Below, one piece after another: positions 51,001 through 61,835 of a stretch of DNA of 64,000 bases (positions are counted from its first letter, which is position 1; every line of letters starts with the position of its first letter). Source of the DNA: Aquila chrysaetos chrysaetos (Eukaryota > Chordata > Aves > Accipitriformes > Accipitridae); NCBI RefSeq assembly GCF_900496995.4, contig NC_044014.1:7018001-7082000 (forward strand), written 5' to 3'. A model generated the notes under the pieces. It saw only the letters and a list, made by a program, of their open reading frames with translations, was not told where the DNA came from and made no database searches. A program made the position numbers and the translations under genes.

Positions 51001-54000
51001 GAAAACCACTTGGCCTCAGTACCGCCTGCTGGAAATGTCAGGATAAGACCCCCAGTGAACCAGATGTCGAAAAGGCTTTTGCCTATACTTATCAATTGGA
51101 AACATACCCTAACAGCACCTATCTCCTAAATCCATGGTATAACACGCAATTAATGCAGTAAAGCCTGTTCATGGTTAGCTCTAAGCTGGATTATGTTTGG
51201 AATTCCTTCTGAAACTTATTGCTACAAACGGGCAAATTCTTTTGCCTCCTGCTGAGATTCGCTATCAGCAGGTGGGAGCACACAGGCCTATGAGAAAGCA
51301 TTCGCAGGCAGCTGTAACCTTTTACAGAGCCCCTTTGCGTAAGGACAGAGGCTGCCATCTACCAACAGCCATGGGGTGATGCATCGTGTTGTCTAAAGCA
51401 AACTTTTTGCTTTGGTTTAGATAAAAATGTTTATGCCTCCCTCGTTTCTTTCCATTTCCAAACCTTTTTTTCAGTTATCTATTTCCTCAAGGTAGAGGAC
51501 AAATGATTGTTACAGCATTTGAGCACATGGAATAAAATAACCTTCTAGAAGATGAGCAGATTTTATTTTTTAAACAAGCAGATGTACACATCCCATACTC
51601 TGCACAGAATCTGCCATTTAATGACCCACGGCAGCAGATCTGATTTGGGATTTGCTTACCCCTTTCATCAAGTTTAGAGAGAAGCAACTACTCCTTCACT
51701 AATATTTGGTTGTGTTAATGACAATCTTTCAAAGAGCTCTTTAGAACCTAGCTCTCACAAAACAATAATGGTAACAACACACAAGCATTATCTAGCACTT
51801 TTTATCAACAGACCTCAGAGTTTTTCACCAGAAAGGCATATTTACTTATTCCCAGATAGGAAAAAAGAGGCACAAGGTGAGAGCAGGCAGATAAGTACCC
51901 TAACCAAAAATAAAATTTACATCTCCCATTATCTGTTCAAGCACCTTATGCACTGCTCTGCACCTTGTAGCAATACAAACTTCTCCCTAGAGTCTGCTGA
52001 AATTCCTGGAGAGTCTTTCACCAACTTCAGATGTCTCAGTTTCAATCAGGCTTAAAGACTCTAACCCTTCACATGCAAACATGTCTGTGCACTACTGAGC
52101 TTGCACTGCACCAGTATGAACAAGCATTCCCTCACTGCAGGATGAGATACGAGACTGGGGCTTGCCCGGCCAGGTGAAAGCCTGTGGGAGTCGGCAAAGC
52201 AGACAACCAACAAGATTTGGAAAAAGATGCACATACGGTACCGCTCGGTAGATTTATTTTGACCTTTGTATGGCAAGAAGAACTGGGTTTAGCAGCTGCT
52301 CTAGCCTGTGCCAGAGCCAGAGCTGAGGAAAAAGGAACAACTTTTTCGCCAGGTGTGCTTTGGCAGTGACGAGGTTGATCTTCAAATTGTAGGGATGCCC
52401 AGTAAAAAGCAAAATGGAAAATAAACCCCCTGTTAAATGGCAATAGTTCAAGCTCTTGCCCAGAAGTCTGAGAAGCTGAATTGCGCTGCCTTCATAACAA
52501 AGCATGAGCAATATTTCCCCACCTGCAAGCCAAGTGTTTAAACAAAGAGTTTTAAACAAATACAACTTTCCGGGGAGGGGGAAAGGACATCGTTTTAGAA
52601 TACATCAACTTAGAAGTTGTGAATAATCATCTGTGGGTGAGACAACCATCCTCAGGAAATCCTAGCAATAGCCCTTTTCTTGCTGCCACAATACAGCTCC
52701 CACAGCTGAGGGAAAGGAACCGCTGTGGCCCAGCCGCCCCTGGGTGCACAATTTGCTGCCCAGCCACATGGGACTCGGCCAGGCGAGTAAGTCTCTCCAT
52801 TCGAGGGGATGTGCCAGTCCAGCAGACGTGAACGCAGACGTGCCATTCTGCACTGCTATTGAGGGAATGGGCCCAGGTAATGGTTGATGTTTCTTTGCTA
52901 CTCTTCACCGACAGTCACTGCTCTGCAGGTGTCCTGGGCTCAGCTCCACTGCTCACCGCTCCGCTGGCGGCCCTCAGCAGTGACACAAAGACCTCCCACA
53001 CCTCTACTGCGGACACATGTCTCAACAACCGCTCCTTCCCTCTCCATCTCAGGGCTGCAGGCTACAGCATGGCTCACCCACACCGCTATCTGTCATATTT
53101 TCTAAACATACAAATAGTTTACTCACTTCCACTTTTAGGCTTTGAGGGGTTTTTAAGCAAGAATGCCCCTAACTTTCAGGCAACAGACATGCAAATAAGC
53201 TGAGTAGGTCAGCCAGCCCCCCCTTGCTCAGTCAGTAACCTTCCCAGCAGAGTCCCCATCCAGCTGGCACTTTCAAGCAGCCCTGGTTCATCAGCAAGAG
53301 TCAAAACTGAACTTCTCTCTCACACACCTTCAGGTTTCCCTTAACGAAGCGCTAATGAGAAGCAAGGGGTATGGAAGGTTGCTTAACTCAGAACCTGATA
53401 CTTCACTGACCCAGCACTGCACTTGCGCACACCTACGCACACATGCTCAGATGCACATTCAGAGCTTGTTAGGGGGTGTTGAGCCTGGAGGGAACAGCTT
53501 CAAAATCAAAAGCAACAGTGAAGTCTATTTGAATTCAAGGAAATCAGTGGATGCAGGAAGCAGTTAGACTACTATGCGGGTGGACCCCATACTGGGGTAT
53601 CTGTATCCTTTAGCGTCCACGTTTTCTTCCCCCTCATCTCACCACGGCTATAGGAATAGTTCATCTCTTGCACCCTTGTGCAAAACGCCTCCATCTTCAT
53701 CACAAGCCCAGCCAGCCACGCAGTATGTCTGTGCACGTATGAGTAGATAACATTATTCTGTGTGCTCTTCTGGGAACTACAGTTTTTGAGAAGGTTATCA
53801 GAGCCACATTTCCAGCTGTCATTGGCTACATCTGGATTAATAAATTCAGGAGTACCACAGAAAGGTACCAGCAACTGAAACTGGTGATGATGTTAAATGC
53901 TCAGAAAGATCTCAGCATGCTTTTGGACAACGCTGACTTACACTGCCCCAAACGGTTCTTGGGCATAGTAGAGAGTTAATACTGGCTACCGACCACCCCT

Positions 54001-54980
54001 AACAGGCAGGTTGCACACAACCTCCCTCTCTTGAAGGCTCAGAGAGTTTGCTATTGCAGAGGTGACCAGACCACACCAGCCGGATCAGTACCAGGAATAA
54101 GTTTGCTAATTTGTTCAGAAATACAGATTCAGCATCCATTGAGCTCATCCCGGGGGCCTGGGATGTAGCTGCTGTTGCTCCATCTGCCTTTGGCTTTGGC
54201 CCCAGATGCTGATGGCTGAGCTTATCCTGCCAGTGGAGCCAGACTTCTCTCTAGTTCACAAGGTGGGATCTCCCCTTCGTAAAAGGCTGTGGATATTTAT
54301 AAATATTAATGGACTTTTAGGGAGTGTTTGTTTGATTTTCAGTACTCTGGGTTGTGCACACCGCTTGTGCTGCTCCAAAGCACATGGCCTAAACAGGGCA
54401 GGCAGCTGGCACTTCTTGGTGAAGGTGATCTCTGTTGCTGCCACCATCAGGTAGTCAACAAAAATAGCCTGAGAAAACCTTGTACTGCTCGACTGACTGT
54501 CAAAGTAGCTCCGTTAGCTCCGGTTGCGGGAGCCTGGGCTTCAACAGCAGACTCTCTGAAGACCCCAGCTTCAGGGCAACAGAAAGACTTACCGATCTCA
54601 GGTGTGGTCCCTTCCACCAGCTGGACACCTTTCCTGCACTTACTTTCGTCTGGCAGGAGACGGGAGGCCTGCGATGGCGTTTTTTATGACTCTCCTACCT
54701 CCCCTAGAGCAAATGCATGCCCTAACTGCTCTTCCTAGGGCTGGACCGGTGGTTCCTCAGTGGTGGTCCGTGCAGCCAAGGGAACTGGGACAAACCTCCA
54801 GAGCAGACGGAAGCCACAGACACACATTCAGCTTAAGGCAGCACTGCCTGCGTGGGAAATTAGGTAATGACTTTGGTTTGCATCAGCTCACGGCCGAGAA
54901 GAGCTCAGCAGGCACGCGGCTATCACACCGTAATTGCTTCATTAACAGCTGTAATCTGAGCGAGTCCGATAAAGTCAGCC
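48050..54980. other. GRK5-PRDX3 divergent intergenic interval, no gene recognised
   Basis: After the GRK5 CpG island the sequence turns AT-rich and stays so until the PRDX3 island. It holds the probable SINE remnant at about 51.8 kb and a short hairpin (GACTCCAGC / GCTGGAGTC, 49372-49391). ORFs are at most about 180 codons, low in conserved character and mutually overlapping. Distal enhancers or a non-coding transcript cannot be excluded. Confidence 0.6.
51775..51975 (+). mobile_element. Probable ancient amniote SINE/LINE-3'-end remnant
   Basis: The segment carries, in order, a CATTATCTAGCACTTTTTATC-like block, an ATTTACTTATTCCCAGATAGG-like block and an AAAGAGGCACAAGGTGAGAG-like block. These resemble the widespread amniote core repeat (MIR/L3-tail type) that includes ATTATCCCCATTTTACAGATGGGGAAACTGAGGCACAGAG. 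Divergence is high, so family and ends are approximate. Confidence 0.5.
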
Positions 54981-55333
54981 CCAACGGCACGTGTAAAGTT
55001 TGCGTGCCTGGGAGGTTTCCACGCTGTTCGCTCCGTTTCGGTCTGTATCCGCACGCACCAGAACCAGGTCCCGCAGTCAGTCCCGCCAGCGGGAGACCCA
55101 CACCACCCTCCCGCCCCGCCTCAGCACGGGGACCGGCGGCGCCCACGGGCTGAGCCCAGGGCAGGTCCCTCTCATGGCCCCGTTCCGAATCACGGACCCG
55201 CTGCCGGGAGGAAGGAGCCCGGCCGGGGCGGCGGAGCGGGGTGAGGTACGGCCGGCAGCCCTCCCGACGGGGGCGGACCCGGAGCCGCCCCGTCCCTCGC
55301 AGCGCCCGCCCTCCGCCCGCCTGTGAGGCGCTC

Positions 55334-55345
55334 AAGATGGCGGCC
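55334..55345 (+). promoter_or_regulatory. PRDX3: YY1-like site overlapping the PRDX3 start codon
   Basis: AAGATGGCGGCC matches the YY1 core (AAnATGGCGGC) and contains the initiator ATG. YY1 sites near the start are frequent in housekeeping and mitochondrial-protein genes. Binding is inferred. Confidence 0.55.
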
Positions 55346-55372
55346 GCGCTGGGAAGGCTCCTGCGGAGCGCG
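55337..55372 (+). CDS. PRDX3: PRDX3 exon 1 (coding part)
   Basis: Codes [12 protein letters not shown] (12 codons, phase 0 at the end), followed by donor GTGAGTG. The start matches the human MAAAVGRLLRAS beginning, which fixes the ATG. Intron 1 is only 76 bp, near the lower limit for vertebrates. Confidence 0.93.
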
Positions 55373-58300
55373 GTGAGTGAGTGACCCTCCCCGGCCGCCC
55401 TCCGCGCCCCAAACCCCGGCTCCTCTGACCCTCCTTCTCCCCCCGCAGGTGCCCGCTGCTGCTGCTGCCGCCGCCGCCGGGAGGAGGCTGACGGCGCGGC
55501 CCCTGCCCTGCGCCCGCCGCCAGTTCAGCCTCGGTAAGCGCGGGGAAGGGCGGCGGGGACGCGCACACCCGCCTCAGGGCTCGCCCCGGGCCGGGCGGCG
55601 GGAACGACTCCGCCGGCCCCGGCCGACCTTATGGCTGCGACCGAGAGGAGGAGGAGGCTCGGCCCGATCCGGCCCGGCCCCGGGGCTCGGCGGGGCGGCC
55701 CTCAGCTCTGTTTTCTGTCCCCCCCCCCCGCAGGCTCGTCGCGGTTTGCTCCAGCCGTTACACAACACGCCCCGTTTTTTAAAGGAACGGCCGTTGTTAA
55801 CGGAGAGTTCAAGGAGCTGAGCCTGGATGATTTCAAGGGGAAATACCTGGTTCTCTTCTTCTACCCCCTGGACTTGTGAGTGCGGGTTTCTCCCCTTTCG
55901 CATGGGCCTTCTGCCTTGCTGAAGGTCATGAGAAGTGCTGCAGATCATCGCTGTCTGAAGTGGCTGTTTTTACCTCATTTGCGGTAGTCTTGCAAGGCAG
56001 ATGTGTCTGTTTCTAGAGCGTGAGAGATAAGGCTTGGCGGCAAACGGCCACTGTGTTTTAAAGCAATGGATCTGGTGGCTGGAGAGCATCTTCTAGCTGC
56101 CGGGACTGCTTCAGGAGGTAGACGTGGCCTTGCAAGCGTGGTTCCCCGTACAGTCAGATCCCGGGGTGAGGGCATTGCCTTGCAGGACGGGGTCACGTTG
56201 GCGACTCTCTCTGCTTTTAAGCAGCTGGGCCACCAGAACTGCAGCTGGACGGCTCCAAAGCAAAAGGTGAACAGATGGGGCTGCGCCTGTCCAGAAGACT
56301 TAAATCACTAAGAGCATCCTGGTGTATTTGGGCACGTGGGGGGGATTTAACTTGCAGTCCTTTCTGCTATAGTTTCCAAAACCTCTCTGTCTAGAGAGTG
56401 TCTAGCAGAGACAGTTTCTCCATCTCTCTAAAGTCTGTCTAGAACTTGAGAGCTGGAAACCGGTATGCCAGTGAGGTGGCTATGGCTGTTGCTTTGAGAC
56501 TGACTGAAACTAATTTTGAGCAGGAAACATGGTTAAAGTTATCAGGCTAAAGAAAATGCTCTGTTGCGTTAGTGCCTACAAACAGACACAAGAGTCTTTT
56601 CTAAAAAATTCTGTGAAAAGATTGCAGAATCATTACAACCTGTTCTTTCTTCCCACCCAGCACCTTTGTCTGCCCCACAGAAATTGTGGCTTTCAGCAAC
56701 AAAGCAAATGAATTTCATGATGTGAACTGTGACGTGGTGGCAGTTTCTGTGGATTCTCATTTTTGTCATCTGGCCTGGATAAATACGCCACGAAAGGTAC
56801 GAATTGAGCAGCTGTTTGGGGCTTTCTCTGTTGGTTTGTTTTCTTTTCACAAGAGCTCCTGAGAAGAAGAGTTGAATAAACAATTGTGAAAACACCAATT
56901 TCTGTAGACTGCCTAAAGTGATACGTAAAGTGATTGACTTCTACCTTTGATGACATAAACAAAGATTGAGGTCAGAATTTCTTGCTCTTTTCTTTAATAT
57001 TTGTGGGGGTTTTTTCATCTTTGTTTTGCTCTCTTGATAGTCTTGTAGGTTACATCATGTTGTTGTATGTTTATCTTGAAAGACAAATACTCAGTATACA
57101 TGTCACCTGAGCTGCTTGTTACAGCTGATGGTTTGTGTGCACCATCACAGAAAATGAACAGCAGCTGTTTAGTCATTATTGTTAACCAATACCTAACAGT
57201 GGTGGCTTCAGAATGGAAGCAGAATAATAACCAGTTTGTTGGAACACTGGTATTATTAACTCTCACTTGCTGAAATGGTTCTGCTTTTGCAATACAAACG
57301 GACGTCCTCGGCTTTCTTCAGGGAAAGAAAGTGATAAAGACAGCCTTATACTGGAGAGGAGCCTCTTTCAGATGTATATAAAAATACGTGCTTTTGATCA
57401 CGTAAAGCATCTCACTAGTTTGGTTAGTTGTAGAGAGTCAGAAGCATCACAGGAAGGTGCAGAAGCGCCTGAGCCATCAGTTGTTACCCATGGGGTCGTG
57501 CAGGCAGCAGTCTGCAGCAGTGCTCGCAGACTGGGGTGCCTTCAGGTGCATAGCTCTGCCGTTGTAACATGTAGGGGAGGGAGAAGAGTTTCCTAGATTT
57601 AATACGGCTTGGCTGAGCCTATCAAGAGTATTTAATTTTCTGTGTGCTTTGTTCAAAGCTCTAAAATGTGATTGTGGACTGACTTCACCGCTTTATGCGA
57701 AAGCTGTTCAGTGTATGCCAGTCAGGCACTGCTCGGTGCACGTGTAGCAAAATGCCCTGTGAAGGGTGGAAAGAATTCCATGGTGGCGCAGACAGGAAAC
57801 CGACACCCGGAGAAATTAAGGCCTTGGTTTCTCCGACATCTGTGTTCAAAGCTCTGTGTATGAGAACTTGATTGCAGGCAAGCGTTTGCAGGATCAGGGT
57901 CTGAGTGACTGAGATTACACAATGATTCACTGATGATGCCAGGAATAGAAAAGCTAACAAACTCTGGGCTTGTTTCAAGGATAGAGAGCTTATCTCTCTC
58001 ACGGTTCCACTATGTTGCAAAACTGAAAGAAATCTTAGTTGACTCTCCAAATAGTATTTAAATTGATTTGGCGGAGGAAAAAAAAATAGTATGTACAGTA
58101 TATAGAGAGCAGAAAAACTCTGACATACCTAGTGTGGCTGTTAGAAGCCTTGAGTTTTGTCTGTTCATAGTACACAGGTTTGTTTTCCCTTCTCTCCCCG
58201 CCATATTCATCTTGTTTAATTTTGAACACTTAAATATGCAGTAGAAGTTCTTGTATTCAAAGCTCCTGAATAGGGTACAAGGGAAATCTTCCTGAAAATT

Positions 58301-60493
58301 TATGACTGTTGTCATAGGTAGTTTTTTACCAGCAAAATATGCAATTCTAAAATGCTTGGTGCAAAAGAAGTTTTCATGTACCAAAGAAGCCAAATGTGCC
58401 TGACTAGTTTAAAAAAAAACAACAAACAAAACAAAACCAGCCAAACAACAACCCCCCCAACCCCCTGTGGTTCCTTTCATGGAGCAAATGCAATGAATAT
58501 GTTTTGTTGTTAGTATACCTTCAAGAGCACTGTATCCAGCAACTCCAGAAAGACAATCCTAAAAAGCATTTTGTAACAAAATGGAATCTTACTTTGTCTT
58601 CTAGAGCGGCGGTTTGGGCAAAATGAATATTCCAGTTCTGTCAGATCTCACAAAACAAATCTCCCGTGATTATGGGGTGCTACTAGAAGGACCTGGCATA
58701 GCACTAAGGTAACGCATGATTGCCGATAACTCAGTTACGACACAACCCAGTCTAAAACAACATGAGCCATACTCTCTCCTCCTGCAGGGGAAACTGCACA
58801 AGGATCAAATGAAGACTGTAAGATGTTACTTTTTCTGCAGAACTTCTGCTGGATCCCACCCTAGGAAAAGGGCACATGGCCATTATGGCCATTAAGTTGA
58901 GGGTGGTTCCAGGCCTCTCTGAGAATGCATGCAGGGGAAAGCCAGCTATTCTGCTCTGAGTGAGTGGGAGAACTCTGTGTCACTAAGGAAGACAAGAGTA
59001 GGATAGAAGACCATTGTACAATTTTTTACATTTTTTCACAATTTAGGTCTGTCCCTTTTTTATGTTTGTTTGTTTTCTTCTGAAGGAGAAGAGACTGCCT
59101 TAATTTCTGTGTGAGAAGTTTCTAAAGTGGTTATCCTAGAGGCCACTACAGTCAATCCCATAATTATCTAGAATAAAAAAATTAACATTTCCTTCTCCAC
59201 TATGGGAATACTTATTAAAAGCAAATAGTGGTCCCTGAGAAACACTGCATTGGGTAGGAGTCTTCTGGAGACCTTTGGTTCCTGATCTCTTTGAATCAGG
59301 AACTTCTGACATTTGTTTGTTGACACATTAAGTTGATTAGTATGGTACGACTGGGACTTTTGTTTTTCACAAATGTTTATATGCAACAGGATTTAATTTA
59401 GTAGCTTAATGCATAAGCAGCTCTTCACTCAATACCTTCAGATTTTCCTGTCAAAAAGACAGGGGAAAGATGCCAGCTATCAACTTTGAAACATAGGTGG
59501 AATTAGAAGTTATACCTTTGTTATACATCTGTCTCAATTTAATAGCCTTTATGTATACTTTGTAATTTCACGACACCATACCAGTTGACTGGTTCTTGGC
59601 TTTTGATCACTTCACTAACAAACAATATTGTCAAACGCGGTATTGCTACTCCTAACTCTGATATGTGCATCTAAGAATAACTACCTTGCTGAAATAGTTC
59701 ATCCAGTTTCTTGTGTTTGGTCTTGGAACGTGATTTGCATTCCCTAAATTCTTGCTCAATTACAGAGGTCTCTTCATCATTGATCCAAATGGGATCATCA
59801 AGCATCTGAGTATCAATGATCTCCCCGTCGGTCGTAGTGTGGAAGAGACCCTCCGTTTGGTGAAAGCATTCCAGTATGTGGAAACACATGGAGAGGTTTG
59901 CCCGGCAAACTGGACTCCAGACTCCCCTACAGTAAGTGTCTGCTAAATATCACTTTTCTAAATATAGACACTGGCATGTTTCTCATGTCTGAAGGGCTGA
60001 CAGCCACTTTAAGATGAGGTGCTTGACTGACTCTGTGCCTGTTGTCTAAATCTGAGGCTTTTATCGGCTGGACCAGTTCAGTCTATTTGTATGATACTGA
60101 GTGAGTCATTTCTGTGAAGAAAGTCACCGATTTCCTTTTAGAAGGCACGAATTGTATTCAAAACTCTAAATTTGACTTGCACTCTCCACCAGTTGTCTTA
60201 TTTTTTACTTATTTAATGCCCTTCTGGATATTTAGCAGGAAAAACATGTCATATACTTGAAATTTGCAAGTAGGAGCTTGTACATCATTTAGGCTTTCAT
60301 CTTTCAACCAAGTGCAGAAACAGAAATAACCTATTGTTTTTATAAAGTATGCATGGATTTTCTTGGATAAAGTGTTAAATCTATAATTTTTTTAATCTTA
60401 GTTATAGCATATAATAACTAAACCTTTGTTTCTTGACAGATCAAGCCAAGCCCAGAAGCTTCTAAAGAATATTTTGAGAAAGTGCATACATAA
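55337..60493 (+). CDS. PRDX3: PRDX3, mitochondrial thioredoxin-dependent peroxide reductase (complete, 7 coding exons)
   Basis: Joining 55337-55372, 55449-55533, 55734-55875, 56661-56796, 58605-58708, 59766-59931 and 60440-60493 gives 723 bases: 240 residues and a TAA stop. All introns are GT-AG and the exon phases fit without gaps. The family reduces hydrogen peroxide and peroxynitrite in the mitochondrial matrix using thioredoxin 2. Residues 1 to about 45 are Arg/Ala-rich with no acidic residue, as in a matrix targeting peptide. The peroxidatic Cys92 lies in TFVCPTE, with Thr89 and Arg168 completing the active site; the resolving Cys213 lies in GEVCPANW. The GGLG motif (135-138) and a C-terminal YF (234-235) mark a typical, hyperoxidation-sensitive 2-Cys enzyme. 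Human PRDX3 is 256 residues; the 16-residue difference falls before the catalytic core. The matrix-targeted presequence and the synteny separate it from PRDX1, PRDX2 and PRDX4. Confidence 0.97.
55449..55533 (+). CDS. PRDX3: PRDX3 exon 2
   Basis: Acceptor CCCCGCAG, donor GTAAGC. It encodes an alanine run (eight Ala from GCT/GCC repeats) followed by an Arg-rich stretch ending RRQFSL, the rest of the presequence. Ends in phase 1. Confidence 0.92.
55734..55875 (+). CDS. PRDX3: PRDX3 exon 3
   Basis: Acceptor after a C run (CCCCCGCAG), donor GTGAGT. It encodes [20 protein letters not shown] through LVLFFYPLD, the first strands of the thioredoxin-like fold. The Phe codon before the active site is split (phase 2). 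Confidence 0.96.
55876..56660 (+). other. PRDX3: PRDX3 intron 3
   Basis: 785 bp with GT-AG ends; no repeat or additional exon recognised. Confidence 0.9.
56661..56796 (+). CDS. PRDX3: PRDX3 exon 4 (peroxidatic cysteine)
   Basis: Acceptor TCCCACCCAG, donor GTACGA. It encodes [18 protein letters not shown] and continues to WINTPRK, with peroxidatic Cys92. Residue 123 is Cys in DSHFCHLAW, where the human protein has Ser. Ends in phase 0. Confidence 0.97.
56797..58604 (+). other. PRDX3: PRDX3 intron 4
   Basis: 1808 bp with GT-AG ends. Contains A/C-rich simple sequence around 58410-58464; nothing else recognised. Confidence 0.9.
58605..58708 (+). CDS. PRDX3: PRDX3 exon 5 (GGLG motif)
   Basis: Acceptor TGTCTTCTAG, donor GTAACG. 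It encodes [19 protein letters not shown] and on to GPGIAL plus two bases of the active-site Arg168 (phase 2). Confidence 0.96.
58709..59765 (+). other. PRDX3: PRDX3 intron 5
   Basis: 1057 bp with GT-AG ends; no repeat family recognised. Confidence 0.9.
59766..59931 (+). CDS. PRDX3: PRDX3 exon 6 (resolving cysteine)
   Basis: Acceptor TCAATTACAG, donor GTAAGT. It encodes [20 protein letters not shown] through [16 protein letters not shown], with resolving Cys213. Ends in phase 0. Confidence 0.97.
59932..60439 (+). other. PRDX3: PRDX3 intron 6
   Basis: 508 bp with GT-AG ends; AT-rich and unremarkable. Confidence 0.9.
60440..60493 (+). CDS. PRDX3: PRDX3 exon 7 (coding part, stop TAA)
   Basis: Acceptor TTTCTTGACAG. 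It encodes [17 protein letters not shown] and TAA. The YF pair is the C-terminal element linked to overoxidation sensitivity. Confidence 0.95.
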   Translation: MKPSPEASKEYFEKVHT

Positions 60494-60615
60494 ACGCTCA
60501 AATATGTGGACAAAACTCTCAGTTACCATAAACTGAAGACATCAGGAAAGCAGCTGTGATTATATAAAAAAAGAAAATCAAATCAAAGGTCTCATTTTCT
60601 CATGTTTAAGAAGAA

Positions 60616-60621
60616 ATTAAA
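60616..60621 (+). terminator. PRDX3: Polyadenylation signal ATTAAA (PRDX3, proximal)
   Basis: Common variant hexamer about 120 bases after the stop codon. A T-rich downstream stretch is present but not striking. Confidence 0.45.
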
Positions 60622-60689
60622 TGTTGAAATATTTACTGACTCCCTTGTCTTGCTTTAAAAAGAAGGGTAAAAACTAAGGCTTCTCCCTG

Positions 60690-60706
60690 CCCCCCCCCCC
60701 CCCCCC
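60690..60706. repeat. C17 homopolymer in the PRDX3 3'UTR
   Basis: Uninterrupted C run; length is uncertain in any assembly. Confidence 0.85.
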
Positions 60707-61277
60707 TTGCAACTTCAGTTACATGAATTTCTGTGACCACTAGTCTTCTTCCTGAATACAAGAAGTACACAAAATACAGTTGTCTTCCGCTGGGTTTTTC
60801 TTTCTTCCTTAACTAGTTTTGGACCAGAAAGTGTCCCACATTTTCTTTTCTCACATGAAAAAATTAAATTCTGTAATGAGTTAGAAACAATGGGGACAAT
60901 AGAGAAAACAGAATTTTGATATGTGGTTTCTAATGAATTTTGCAGAGGAAGAGATGAATGTAACAAGTAAAAAATTTAAAAAATATCTTTTTTTTGTGTG
61001 TAAATGCACTATAACTTGAATGTAAATATGTGCCATTTTAATCCTGCATATAGTCAAAGATGCAGTGCAGCTACATAGCAGTAACAAGCATGAAGAACTT
61101 TCATTCCACTTGGGAGATGGTAAAAACATGAACCCCAATAGTGTACTTACTGGAGCTTAATGACAGTCTTCTGTCATTTAAAGCATTGCTTATTTGCTTG
61201 AATCTGTCTCCAGGAAAAACTTAAAAGGTGAAATGTTGTACTGCTTGAAAACAATGTAGCATATCTCTAGCTATAAT

Positions 61278-61283
61278 AATAAA
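61278..61283 (+). terminator. PRDX3: Polyadenylation signal AATAAA (PRDX3, distal)
   Basis: Canonical hexamer with a GT-rich downstream element about 20-35 bases later; the likely main 3' end of PRDX3. Confidence 0.65.
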
Positions 61284-61305
61284 TCTTAATATTGACTAGC
61301 AGTGG

Positions 61306-61835
61306 GTGTGTTGCTTTGCTTTTCTTTCACTTTTTCCCCAAAGAGTCCTGTTTCTCTACTTTGAAGAAGTTGGATAAGTTGCATTGCCGTAGAAACTATC
61401 TTCTGTACCTTTGCTCACAGCTAGCAGTTATCAGCTGCCGCTGCCTTTGTGTGCATAGGCCGTAGACGGTAAGTAGCGGGTATGCTGCTGAAGGGCTGGA
61501 TAAATCGATACAATACTGAATGGGTTTGTATTTTTCATTTTCTGCCCTTTTGAGCAGGGGAAAAGACTTTAAGATAAACAGAAGCACGAGGGAACCACCT
61601 TGGCAAAGTGGTTGTTGCATCCCAAGTCAGCTTTACAACGGGTATCGGCGCTGCAACATAAGGGGAAGGATGAAAAAACGAGCCTGACGTTGTGGGGTGC
61701 CCGGTGATGCTTCAGGCGTCACTACTTGCAAATCTCTCTTCGGTCCCAGTATTTTAGTTCTGTTTTGTGTAAATCCACTAGCACCCATGCAATTTTTCCA
61801 ATACACCTGATCTCCTGGACCTACAGTACTGTGAA
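61306..61835. other. PRDX3-SFXN4 intergenic spacer
   Basis: About 0.5 kb of mixed sequence between the PRDX3 polyadenylation region and the SFXN4 CpG island; no gene seen. Confidence 0.6.

Larger units (their letters stand above)
55040..55760 (+). promoter_or_regulatory. PRDX3: PRDX3 CpG-island promoter
   Basis: A GC-rich, CpG-dense stretch covers exon 1, exon 2 and about 300 bp upstream. GC boxes are seen at 55225-55231 (GGGGCGG) and 55269-55276 (GGGGGCGG), and no TATA box is obvious. This architecture is usual for constitutive nuclear genes of mitochondrial proteins. The start site itself cannot be placed. Confidence 0.8.
60494..61305 (+). other. PRDX3: PRDX3 3'UTR
   Basis: AT-rich sequence after the stop. 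Two polyadenylation signals are visible: ATTAAA at 60616-60621 and AATAAA at 61278-61283, the latter followed by a GT-rich element (GGGTGTGTTGC). Short and long 3'UTR forms are therefore possible. A C17 run (60690-60706) lies between them. Confidence 0.7.

Noticed and set aside
55000-55326. 108-codon frame just upstream of PRDX3 as an upstream gene
   Set aside because: It begins at TTG and lies in promoter CpG-island sequence, with no conserved features.
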